From Pyrobaculum sp. (GTDB lineage Archaea > Thermoproteota > Thermoprotei > Thermoproteales > Thermoproteaceae): a DNA stretch of 5,131 nt. Shown here piece after piece: positions 1 to 5,068 of this stretch. The translations under genes were made by a program, and so were the position numbers. Each line of letters begins with the position of its first letter. Position 1 is the stretch's first letter. Below the pieces are notes generated by a model. The model had not been told where the DNA came from. It saw only the letters and a program-made list of their open reading frames with translations, and did not search any database. Location of the stretch: the NCBI GenBank assembly GCA_022759345.1, contig JAEMPK010000089.1, forward strand, positions 1 through 5,131. Reading direction: 5' to 3'.

Positions 1-212
1 AGATACGTGCAGACATTGCCAGGCTAGACAGCAGAATAGACGAAACAAACAAGAGGATCGACGAGACGAACAAAAGAATAGATGAGCTGAGCAAAAGAAT
101 CGACGATACTAATAGGAGAATAGACGAAACAAACAAGAGAATAGATGCCGTGCAGACGACCCTCTTGGAGATACAGAAGATGTTGATAGAGTTTGTTAAA
201 AGCCGCCGATAG
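1..212 (+). CDS. C-terminal part of a heptad-repeat coiled-coil protein (5' truncated by window edge)
   Basis: The frame beginning at base 3 is open to a TAG at 210-212 and gives 69 residues. The middle is a run of heptads of the form RIDETNK (variants RIDELSK, RIDDTNR, RIDAVQT). Isoleucine recurs every seven residues, with charged and polar residues between, which is typical of a long parallel coiled coil. The tail, roughly LLEIQKMLIEFVKSRR, is an amphipathic helix ending in basic residues. There is no membrane segment or catalytic motif in the visible part. Proteins with such RIDETNK-type stalks are frequent in Thermoproteales and often carry a further domain; any such domain would lie upstream of the window. 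The start codon and total length cannot be seen. The gene ends about ten bases from an alcohol dehydrogenase remnant on the other strand, so the 3' side may be a rearrangement point. Function is unknown. Confidence 0.8.
   Translation, partial: IRADIARLDSRIDETNKRIDETNKRIDELSKRIDDTNRRIDETNKRIDAVQTTLLEIQKMLIEFVKSRR
33..158 (+). repeat. 21-base tandem repeats encoding coiled-coil heptads
   Basis: Six in-phase units of 21 bases start at 33, 54, 75, 96, 117 and 138, each coding one heptad (the last is degenerate). Units 1 and 5 are identical, and the identity runs 23 bases (33-55 and 117-139). The others differ mostly at silent or conservative positions. The repeat is part of the coding sequence, not a separate element. 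Confidence 0.85.
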
Positions 213-221
213 CAATTTTAG

Positions 222-415
222 ATAGCCAGACACCTCGTGCCCCAGTATGAAGCCCTCCGGCGGAGGGATCACCTCCCCCTCCAATATGTGGAGATCTGAA
301 TGGCAGACGCCCGCCGTGGAGACTTTTACCAAGACCCCCCCTCGCCGGGAGTCGGGGTGGGAACCTCGGCGAGCTCCAACGGCTACCTCACTACCTTATA
401 TACAGCGGCTTTCAA
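222..415 (-). pseudogene. 5' remnant of a zinc-dependent alcohol dehydrogenase (MDR family) gene
   Basis: Reading the minus strand from a TTG at 415-413 gives MKAAVYKVVR, a TAG stop (385-383), then PLELAEVPTPTPGEG. After a one-base frameshift in a run of seven G (plus-strand C run 335-341) it continues GVLVKVSTAGVCHSDLH, ILEGEVIPPPEGF, ILGHEVSGY. This is the N-terminal GroES-like domain of medium-chain alcohol dehydrogenases, in the right order. It includes the catalytic-zinc cysteine of GVCHSDLH (codon 305-303) and the GHExxG motif (242-225). Homology ends near base 222; the cofactor-binding domain and the rest of the roughly 340-residue protein are absent. One nonsense codon, one frameshift and loss of the 3' part make it a dead fragment. 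No TATA box stands at the usual distance from the TTG. The frameshift alone could be a sequencing error, but the truncation cannot be explained that way. Confidence 0.85.
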
Positions 416-503
416 GTCCCTTTAGAGTTTCGATGTAGTTGTGCTCAGTTTATTGATTTCGACGAGCCAAGAGAGACTTACAAGACTGCTTGACTGTCTA
501 AAC

Positions 504-1274
504 CTAGCGTAGCTCCCAGTTCTTCTGCGTAAGCAGTATGTCGAGAGATTTTTTCTCAAGCGGCCCGAGGGCTTCTCTCAACGCCTTGCAGCCGGCGGCG
601 TCGCTTTCTTTACATTTACTATATCTTGCCAGAGCCTTCTCCGCCAACTCCTTGTTCACATTTTCGCTTCTTCTTGCGAGAGCTCTCAACACGGCTATCG
701 TCTCTGTGACGCAGTGTATGTCGGGTCCCTCGGCTTTTTCTACTGTGCCGTCGCGTTTATGAGACACTAGATACACCGTACAGCTTTCGTGGTCGTATGA
801 CATCTCCACCTTCTCGGTCTGGTGGCTGGCCACAGCTCTCATTCCGCCTAACAGGGCCTCCTCCACATTGGCGACGTATCGGAGCAACTTCATACCCAGC
901 TTCAACGACCTCTTGTCAAGTCTCCCTAAGAGCTTATACGCCACTTTCTTCACGTCTAGTATCTCCTCAAAAGTTAACTGGGTAGGGTCTTTCTCAAGTA
1001 TTTCGTCTACTCTGTCGAGATCCTCCATAGTTAAAGGTCCAGTGGAGGCTACGTTTCTCAAAGCGCGGGCCTCGACGTCTGTGATCAACCCCTTGGAGAC
1101 GAGTAGAGAGGTCAAAAATTCTATCAATACGTAATCCCGTTCTCTCTTCCTCACCAACTCCGCGTAGAGCGGAATTAGGTAGAATTCAAGCGACTTGATG
1201 AGTCTATACGTGACGAAACCCAACACCGCTACGGCAGCCGTGAGTATAGAAAACAGAATCAGCGTCGTATCCAT
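504..1274 (-). CDS. Unknown protein with one N-terminal membrane helix
   Basis: 256 residues; I do not recognise the family. Residues about 4-26 (ILFSILTAAVAVLGFVTYR) form one hydrophobic helix followed by a lysine/arginine-rich segment (VRKRERD, 41-47). This fits a membrane anchor with a cytoplasmic helical body rather than a cleaved signal peptide, but the topology is inferred. The body is mostly amphipathic helix (about 48-150). A short beta-like stretch, SCTVYLVSHKRDGTVEK (164-180), follows, then a helical C-terminus. Four cysteines (C165, C188, C221, C229) show no metal-site spacing; disulfides are possible in a hyperthermophile. The ATG at 1274 is supported by a TATA box centred 25 bases upstream. 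The gene is transcribed away from the THUMP/hydrolase pair and has no operon partner on its strand in the window. I cannot assign a function. Confidence 0.8.
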   Translation of the reverse strand: MDTTLILFSILTAAVAVLGFVTYRLIKSLEFYLIPLYAELVRKRERDYVLIEFLTSLLVSKGLITDVEARALRNVASTGPLTMEDLDRVDEILEKDPTQLTFEEILDVKKVAYKLLGRLDKRSLKLGMKLLRYVANVEEALLGGMRAVASHQTEKVEMSYDHESCTVYLVSHKRDGTVEKAEGPDIHCVTETIAVLRALARRSENVNKELAEKALARYSKCKESDAAGCKALREALGPLEKKSLDILLTQKNWELR

Positions 1275-1295
1275 TAAGATTAAAAATCAATGTAC

Positions 1296-1303
1296 TATAT
1301 AAA
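1296..1303 (-). promoter_or_regulatory. TATA box of the membrane-anchored unknown gene
   Basis: The minus strand reads TTTATATA, centred about 25 bases before the ATG at 1274. That is the usual archaeal TATA-to-start-site distance, so transcription should begin at or next to the A of the ATG (leaderless). On the plus strand the same bases read TATATAAA and could also serve rightward transcription starting near 1325. Confidence 0.7.
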
Positions 1304-1339
1304 TCTGTAGACTTCTATCTTAAGAGCATCGGTCATAAC

Positions 1340-1410
1340 GCCCGTCGCCGGGCTCCGCAGATGCGCCTGGCGGCTCAATGGAATCTATACGCCCTTGCCG
1401 TACGACGGGT
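1340..1410 (+). other. GC-rich segment with nested complementary stems between divergent genes
   Basis: CCCGTCG (1341-1347) is perfectly complementary to CGACGGG (1403-1409), with a possible G-U pair closing it at 1340/1410. Inside lies a hairpin: CCGGG (1348-1352) with CCTGG (1366-1370), and CGC/GCG (1356-1358/1363-1365) around an AGAT loop. A further CGGC/GCCG pair joins 1371-1374 with 1397-1400. The plus-strand reading of the TATA sequence at 1296-1303 would start RNA near 1325. It is not a recognisable tRNA (no GTTCRA T-loop) and has no C/D box motifs. Short stems can arise by chance in GC-rich DNA, so this is a candidate structured RNA only. Confidence 0.18.
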
Positions 1411-1431
1411 TGCCCACCGCTTTGGAAGTGA

Positions 1432-1439
1432 TTTAAATA
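1432..1439 (+). promoter_or_regulatory. TATA box of the THUMP/hydrolase operon
   Basis: TTTAAATA lies in an A/T island (1431-1441), with purine-rich GGAAGTG just upstream as a possible BRE. Its centre is about 24.5 bases before the ATG at 1460, so a leaderless transcript is expected. This spacing is the main reason for choosing 1460 over the in-frame ATG at 1361. Confidence 0.75.
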
Positions 1440-1459
1440 TAGTTGGGAATGGACTTATC

Positions 1460-1984
1460 ATGAGTTGGAATTTAGTTGTCGCCACGGGTTGGCGTCTGGA
1501 GCGGCTGTGTATGGAGGAGTTGTACCGCATAGGCGACATAGTGGGGCGGAAGGTAGAAGAGGTCTGGTTTACCGGCTTCGACGGCCTCCTCACGGCGAAG
1601 GTGGAAGGCGACTCGGTGGAGTTCGTGAAGATGCTTATAGAGGTGGTCAACAGCGGCTATTACATACCAAGATACGTCCTGCGGGCGACGCCGATTATGG
1701 TCGTCGTTAAGACCGACCTAGATGAAGTGCAGAGAGCAGCCGGCGAACTCGCCGAACGTCTTATAGAGCCTAACGAGACGTTTAAAATAGAGCTGAAGAA
1801 ACGCGGCGTGAAGTTTGACAGGACTTCGGTGATCGAGTACGTGGCGAAGGCCGTCAACAGAAAAGTAGATTTGACGAAGCCTGACAAGGTGGTGTGGATC
1901 GAGATGTTCCCCAGCAGAACCGGCGTGTCGGTGATACGGGAGTCAGAAAACTTCTCTCTCATGCGGGCGCGCTCCGCCAGATGA
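1460..1984 (+). CDS. THUMP-domain RNA-binding protein, TAN1/THUMPD1-like (putative partner of tRNA cytidine acetyltransferase)
   Basis: 174 residues. The C-terminal half matches the THUMP fold: EPNETFKIELKKRGVKFDRT (about 103-122), a helix SVIEYVAKAVNRK, VDLTKPDKVVWIEMF (136-150) and the closing strand GVSVI. VDL..PD..V.IE is the most diagnostic stretch. The N-terminal half (VVATGWRLERLCMEELYRIG) resembles the amino-terminal region of TAN1-type proteins. There is no methyltransferase, thiouridylase or other catalytic domain, which points to a stand-alone THUMP protein. Known members (yeast Tan1, human THUMPD1) bind tRNA and help the Kre33/NAT10 acetyltransferase form ac4C; the archaeal enzyme would be the TmcA/NAT10 homologue, not seen here. 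An in-frame ATG at 1361 would add 33 residues but lies upstream of the TATA box, so 1460 is preferred. The stop overlaps the next gene's start (ATGA, 1981-1984). The family call is firm; the exact partner is inferred. Confidence 0.85.
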   Translation: MSWNLVVATGWRLERLCMEELYRIGDIVGRKVEEVWFTGFDGLLTAKVEGDSVEFVKMLIEVVNSGYYIPRYVLRATPIMVVVKTDLDEVQRAAGELAERLIEPNETFKIELKKRGVKFDRTSVIEYVAKAVNRKVDLTKPDKVVWIEMFPSRTGVSVIRESENFSLMRARSAR

Positions 1985-2568
1985 AAGAGGAGTACGTCCA
2001 GGTAGGTGGGAGGAGGGTTAGGTATTTAACAGGAGGCGCTGGGAGGCCTCTAGTTCTCCTCCACGGCTGGTCTTTCAACGCAGACACGTGGGTGGAGAGC
2101 GGTATCTTCGACGCCTTTGCGGAGCGCTACGCCGTATATGCAGTCGACATGCCCTACGGCCTACGGACGAAAAGCGAGCGGTTCCGCGCCCCCCGGCCTG
2201 AGTACGCCAAATACCTACGGCAACTGCTCGATGCGTTAGGTCTTGCAGATCCGCCTCTCGTGGGGCCGAGCGCCTCCGGCGAAGTAGTTCTCTGGTATCT
2301 GGCGTATAGACTCCCCGCCAGAGCCGCCGTGGTTGTAGGCCCTGTGGGGCTTACGGCGGAGCTACTGAAGGCTCTTGAGGGCGTGGAGACCCCGGTCTTG
2401 GCCTTGTGGGGCGAGCTCGACGACGTGTCTCCGCCGGCAAACGCCCAGTTGCTACGTGGCAGGAACGTAAAGATTGTAATACTGCAGGGGGCGCGGCACG
2501 CCGCCTATTTAGACAAGCCGAGAGAGTTCGTAGAGGTTGTGTTGAAGTTTTTAGAGTCTGTCTATTGA
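1981..2568 (+). CDS. Small alpha/beta hydrolase resembling ABHD14 (GPSASG nucleophile motif)
   Basis: 195 residues, a minimal alpha/beta hydrolase core with almost no cap. Visible in order: RPLVLLHGWSF (22-32, oxyanion-hole HG), YAVYAVDMPYG (50-60), LLDALGLADPPLVGPSASGE (82-101, nucleophile S97), TPVLALWGELDD (137-148, acid probably D147) and LQGARHAAYLDKP (168-180, catalytic H173). The nucleophile elbow is G-P-S-A-S-G rather than G-x-S-x-G. From memory, animal ABHD14A/B carry a similar SPSLSG elbow, a short length, a GDQD acid turn and a matching GAGHPCYLDKP His segment, so this looks like an archaeal relative. Human ABHD14B has been reported to remove acetyl groups from protein lysines using CoA; substrate here is unknown. 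The ATG at 1981 overlaps the upstream TGA, no Shine-Dalgarno is visible, and translation is probably coupled. The 3' end overlaps the convergent dihydropteroate synthase gene by 18 bases. Confidence 0.88.
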   Translation: MKEEYVQVGGRRVRYLTGGAGRPLVLLHGWSFNADTWVESGIFDAFAERYAVYAVDMPYGLRTKSERFRAPRPEYAKYLRQLLDALGLADPPLVGPSASGEVVLWYLAYRLPARAAVVVGPVGLTAELLKALEGVETPVLALWGELDDVSPPANAQLLRGRNVKIVILQGARHAAYLDKPREFVEVVLKFLESVY

Positions 2569-3447
2569 CCTAATCGCCTCGGCCAGCCTCGCCGCCTGTT
2601 TCGTCTCCTGGGGGTTGTGGGTACGTATGACGTTGGCGCCGTTGAGCGCCGCTATGGCCTCGGCCGCCACAGACGCCGGCAGGACCTCCTCAGGTCTTTC
2701 CACACCTGTTATTCTCCTTAAGAACGACTTCCGGGACACTCCGACTAGTATAGGCTTGCCGAGCGCCTTCAGCCTCTGGAGATTTGCAAGTATGTGGAGA
2801 TCCCACTTCCACCAGGGCCAGTTTTCGTCGCCGTGTCTATACTCGCCCCGTACTACATACGGCTCGTCCCGTGGGGGCAGAAGCGGGAAGCCTATGCCGG
2901 GGTCTACTACTATTCTATTCGGCTCCACTCCGCATTTCTCGAAGTGGTCTATGGACTCCTTCAAGGCGTACATGACACGGTCTATGGGCTGTAGCCCTCT
3001 TTGAGGCTCTTTTTCCCTGGCCATGAGGACCACCGAGGCGCCGTGGTCGGCCACTATGCGGCACATCTCTGGGTATAGCTTGCCGCCGGTTACGTCGTTT
3101 ATGACTGAGGCCCCAACCTTAAGCGCGTATTCGGCCACCTGAGGCCGGTAGGTATCTACGCTTACGGGCACTTTTACGTTTTTTACTATCTCGGGGAGGA
3201 CTGCCCTTATTCTTTCCAGCTCCTTCTCAGGCGGGATCCATGTCTCGAGGTAGGGCGCGGTGGACATGGCGCCTACGTCTAAGATGTCTGCGTGTTTCTC
3301 CAGCTCCAAGGCTCTCTCCACTGCGTCGCCCAGAGCCACTGAGCCTTTGTAGAAGGACTCCGGCGAGAGGTTTAACACCGCCATTATCCTCGTGGGGTAG
3401 CCGTCGCCGACGTCGACCCAGCCCAGCTTGGCTACATTTTTTTGCAT
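2551..3447 (-). CDS. Dihydropteroate synthase family protein, archaeal type
   Basis: 298 residues with the DHPS TIM-barrel signatures in order: IMAVLNLSPESF (21-32, pterin-site N26), DVGAMSTAPY (57-66, substrate loop), VPVSVDTY (93-100, D98), INDVTGG (116-122), VVDPGIGF (180-187), ILVGVSRKSF (233-242, K240) and VIRTHNPQET (273-282, R275-x-H277). The pterin and phosphate-binding residues are present, so activity is likely. It differs from bacterial FolP: the loop usually DIGGESTRPG reads DVGAMSTAPY, with alanine for the arginine, and there is an extra tryptophan-rich segment (about 189-216). Archaeal relatives act in tetrahydromethanopterin or modified-folate synthesis, joining the pterin to an aryl amine such as ribofuranosylaminobenzene phosphate; which acceptor applies here is inferred, not shown. 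The ATG at 3447 has a TATA-like box 24 bases upstream. It is divergent from the small gene at 3480 and overlaps the hydrolase tail-to-tail. Confidence 0.9.
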   Translation of the reverse strand: MQKNVAKLGWVDVGDGYPTRIMAVLNLSPESFYKGSVALGDAVERALELEKHADILDVGAMSTAPYLETWIPPEKELERIRAVLPEIVKNVKVPVSVDTYRPQVAEYALKVGASVINDVTGGKLYPEMCRIVADHGASVVLMAREKEPQRGLQPIDRVMYALKESIDHFEKCGVEPNRIVVDPGIGFPLLPPRDEPYVVRGEYRHGDENWPWWKWDLHILANLQRLKALGKPILVGVSRKSFLRRITGVERPEEVLPASVAAEAIAALNGANVIRTHNPQETKQAARLAEAIRSIDRL

Positions 3448-3451
3448 GAAC

Positions 3452-3459
3452 TTTTTTAT
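3452..3459 (+). promoter_or_regulatory. TATA-like box of the small cysteine protein gene
   Basis: TTTTTTAT, centred about 24.5 bases before the ATG at 3480, predicts a leaderless transcript. It lies within the region that would form the initial promoter of the opposite gene, so the two divergent promoters interleave in 32 bases. Confidence 0.55.
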
Positions 3460-3467
3460 TCCTGTTG

Positions 3468-3474
3468 TAAATAA
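3468..3474 (-). promoter_or_regulatory. TATA-like box of the dihydropteroate synthase gene
   Basis: The minus strand reads TTATTTA, centred 24 bases before the ATG at 3447, again fitting a leaderless start. It sits just before the ATG of the rightward gene at 3480, so TBP binding here would cover that gene's start site. Confidence 0.55.
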
Positions 3475-3479
3475 GGCTA

Positions 3480-3782
3480 ATGCAAAGAGTTATTCGAAGC
3501 AAGACGTACATCTTTGAAGGCGAGCTACCAGAGGAGGTCTCTACACTACTGGAGAAGTGGGGAAAACTCGTAAAAAAGGGCGAAGTTGTTGCGTACACCG
3601 TGGAGTCCGGAGAGATACGCATCCGTAAGGTGGCCGAGGGGCCTACCTACACCGTGAAGAGGATCTATATAGAGCCAAGCTGTGGCTGTCTTCTTGAGCT
3701 CGACGAGAGACGAGACTTCGAGGAGAATAAAGTCGCCTACTCGATATACCGCAAGAGACTCTGCGCGCAACATCAAGCTTAA
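3480..3782 (+). CDS. Small unknown protein with C-terminal CxC...CxxH cysteines
   Basis: 100 residues, not recognised. The N-terminal half (TYIFEGELPEEVSTLLEKWGKL, then KKGEVVAYTVESGEIRIRKV) alternates a short helix with beta strands. The C-terminal half has PSCGCLLELDE (66-76), a charged helix RRDFEENKVAYSIYRKR and CAQH at the end. C68, C70, C95 and H98 form a CxC...CxxH set that could bind a metal ion, but this is inference; the spacing does not match a zinc ribbon I can name. There is no signal peptide or membrane helix. The ATG at 3480 is supported by the TATA-like box. It precedes the methylthiotransferase gene by 23 bases on the same strand and may be co-transcribed with it. Overlapping minus-strand frames are shadows. 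Confidence 0.75.
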   Translation: MQRVIRSKTYIFEGELPEEVSTLLEKWGKLVKKGEVVAYTVESGEIRIRKVAEGPTYTVKRIYIEPSCGCLLELDERRDFEENKVAYSIYRKRLCAQHQA

Positions 3783-3785
3783 AAC
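3778..3785 (+). promoter_or_regulatory. Possible TATA box of the methylthiotransferase gene, overlapping the upstream stop
   Basis: CTTAAAAC overlaps the TAA stop of the preceding gene (3780-3782) and is centred about 24.5 bases before the GTG at 3806. The spacing equals that of the other promoters here, so the gene may have its own leaderless transcript besides read-through. Confidence 0.4.
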
Positions 3786-3805
3786 TGGATTCGCCGCCTT
3801 CCTCC

Positions 3806-5056
3806 GTGGTTAAGGTCTACGTGGAGACGTACGGCTGTTGGCTGGCTAAGGCAGATGCAGAGGTGATTAGACAAAGGCTAGGGCTCGAGAAGGTCTCCAA
3901 ACTCGACGAGGCCGATCTAGTGCTCGTCTATACATGCGCGGTGAGAGAGGACGGGGAGGTGAGACAACTTGCGAGAATCAGGGAGCTGGCGGCGTCTGGC
4001 AAGGGTCTTGTGGTGGCTGGGTGCCTCGCCAGGCTTAGGCCGTATACCATAAAGTCTCTGGCGCCCGGCGCCAAGCTTCTGTACCCCGCCGAGGTGGAGG
4101 GGGGACGGGAAAGAGGGATGCGTATACTGCCGCGGCACGAGGGCGGCCTCATCTACGTCGTGCCTCTCCAAGTGGGGTGTCTCGGCAACTGCACCTTCTG
4201 CGCCACAAAGTACACAAGAGGCGGCGCCGGCTATGTAAAAAGCGCGGCGCCAGACGACGTGGTCCGCCACGTCAAGGAGGCGGTGGCTAGAGGCGCGAAG
4301 GAGATATACCTCACGGGTCAAGACGTCATCACCTACGGCTTCGACATGAGGTGGAGACGCGGCTGGACTCTGCCCGACCTCCTGGAGAGGATTCTGCGAG
4401 AGGTAGATGGCGAGTATCGGGTGAGGATAGGCATGTCCGAGCCTTGGGTCTTTGAGAAATTTGCAGACCAGCTACTGGACGTAGTTAAACGCGACGAGAG
4501 GGTCTATAGGTACTTCCACCTCCCGGTGCAGTCAGGCAGCGACCGCGTGTTGAGGGCGATGGGCAGGAGGTACACCGCAGACGAGTACCGCTCTCTCGTG
4601 CGCAAAATCAAGAGGGAACTCGGCGAATACGTCTTCATAGCGACCGACATCATCGTCGGGTTCCCCGGCGAGGACGAGGAGGACTTCGCCGAAACCGTGA
4701 AACTAGTACAAGAACTTCAGTTCGACAAGGTGCACGTGGCGCGGTTCAGCCCGAGGCCCTTCACAGAAGCCGCCGTGATGCCTCGGCAGGTCCCAGACGC
4801 GGAGAAAAAACGGAGGAGCAAAATTCTGTCTCAACTGGCTCTGAAAATTGCCCATCTGAGGAACGGGCTCAGAGTAGGGCAAAGAGACGTGGTGCTTATC
4901 GACGAGATAGACCACGGCTTAGTCATAGGGCGGACCAGCGACTACAGACAGGTGGTGGTTAAGAGAGGCGATGGCGACGGGTTGATGGGGGCCTTCATAG
5001 AGGCGACGATCGTGGCTGCAGGTCCCGTGTACCTATACGGCGAAATTAAAGAATAG
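3806..5056 (+). CDS. tRNA N6-threonylcarbamoyladenosine methylthiotransferase, e-MtaB/CDKAL1 type (radical SAM)
   Basis: 416 residues, normal length for archaeal e-MtaB. It converts t6A at position 37 of ANN-decoding tRNAs to ms2t6A using SAM and two [4Fe-4S] clusters. The N-terminal UPF0004 domain (about 2-95) has the three cluster cysteines C11 (TYGC), C44 (VYTCAVRE) and C73 (AGC). The radical SAM domain (about 115-350) has C125-LGN-C129-TF-C132, LTGQDV (169-174), FHLPVQSGSDRVLRAMGRRY (237-256) and TDIIVGFPGED (280-290). The final 60 residues (VGQRDVVLIDE to YLYGEIKE) fit the TRAM RNA-binding domain. The first motif reads CWLAKADAE, where the family usually has CxxNxxDSE; the cysteines are all kept. 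The GTG start gives MVKVYVETYGC, matching the family's N-terminus, and lies 24.5 bases after a TATA-like box. The gene converges with the one ending at 5069. MiaB-type i6A activity is unlikely in archaea. Confidence 0.93.
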   Translation: MVKVYVETYGCWLAKADAEVIRQRLGLEKVSKLDEADLVLVYTCAVREDGEVRQLARIRELAASGKGLVVAGCLARLRPYTIKSLAPGAKLLYPAEVEGGRERGMRILPRHEGGLIYVVPLQVGCLGNCTFCATKYTRGGAGYVKSAAPDDVVRHVKEAVARGAKEIYLTGQDVITYGFDMRWRRGWTLPDLLERILREVDGEYRVRIGMSEPWVFEKFADQLLDVVKRDERVYRYFHLPVQSGSDRVLRAMGRRYTADEYRSLVRKIKRELGEYVFIATDIIVGFPGEDEEDFAETVKLVQELQFDKVHVARFSPRPFTEAAVMPRQVPDAEKKRRSKILSQLALKIAHLRNGLRVGQRDVVLIDEIDHGLVIGRTSDYRQVVVKRGDGDGLMGAFIEATIVAAGPVYLYGEIKE

Positions 5057-5068
5057 TCCGCCAATGCG

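Noticed and set aside
33..158. CRISPR array
   Set aside because: The 21-base units are contiguous without spacers and are in-frame coding heptads.
24..332. Minus-strand open frame of 102 codons as an intact gene
   Set aside because: Only its first part (332-222) is dehydrogenase sequence; its rest is antisense to the heptad repeats. It starts internally at a TTG coding Leu of VLVKV, so it is part of a pseudogene.
247..492. Plus-strand frames across the dehydrogenase remnant, including one ending with a tail like FIDFDEPRETYKTA at 492
   Set aside because: They are antisense to the remnant for most of their length, lack a promoter, and match nothing I recognise.
483..499. Terminator hairpin after the membrane-protein gene
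   Set aside because: The stem is six pairs with a mismatch and is followed only by a weak pyrimidine stretch, so support is insufficient.
1340..1410. tRNA gene based on the 7-base outer stem
   Set aside because: No T-loop GTTCRA, D-arm or anticodon arm of normal geometry on either strand.
1361..1459. Upstream ATG adding 33 residues to the THUMP protein
   Set aside because: It lies upstream of the TATA box at 1432-1439, the added residues do not look like the family, and the 1460 start fits a leaderless transcript.
1894..1980. Upstream start for the alpha/beta hydrolase
   Set aside because: It would overlap the THUMP coding region by about 90 bases; the ATG at 1981 starts right before the expected first strand and forms an ATGA overlap.
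3227..3622. Minus-strand open frame spanning the divergent promoter region
   Set aside because: It is a shadow of the dihydropteroate synthase and small-protein genes, with low-complexity Arg/Ser/Pro translation.
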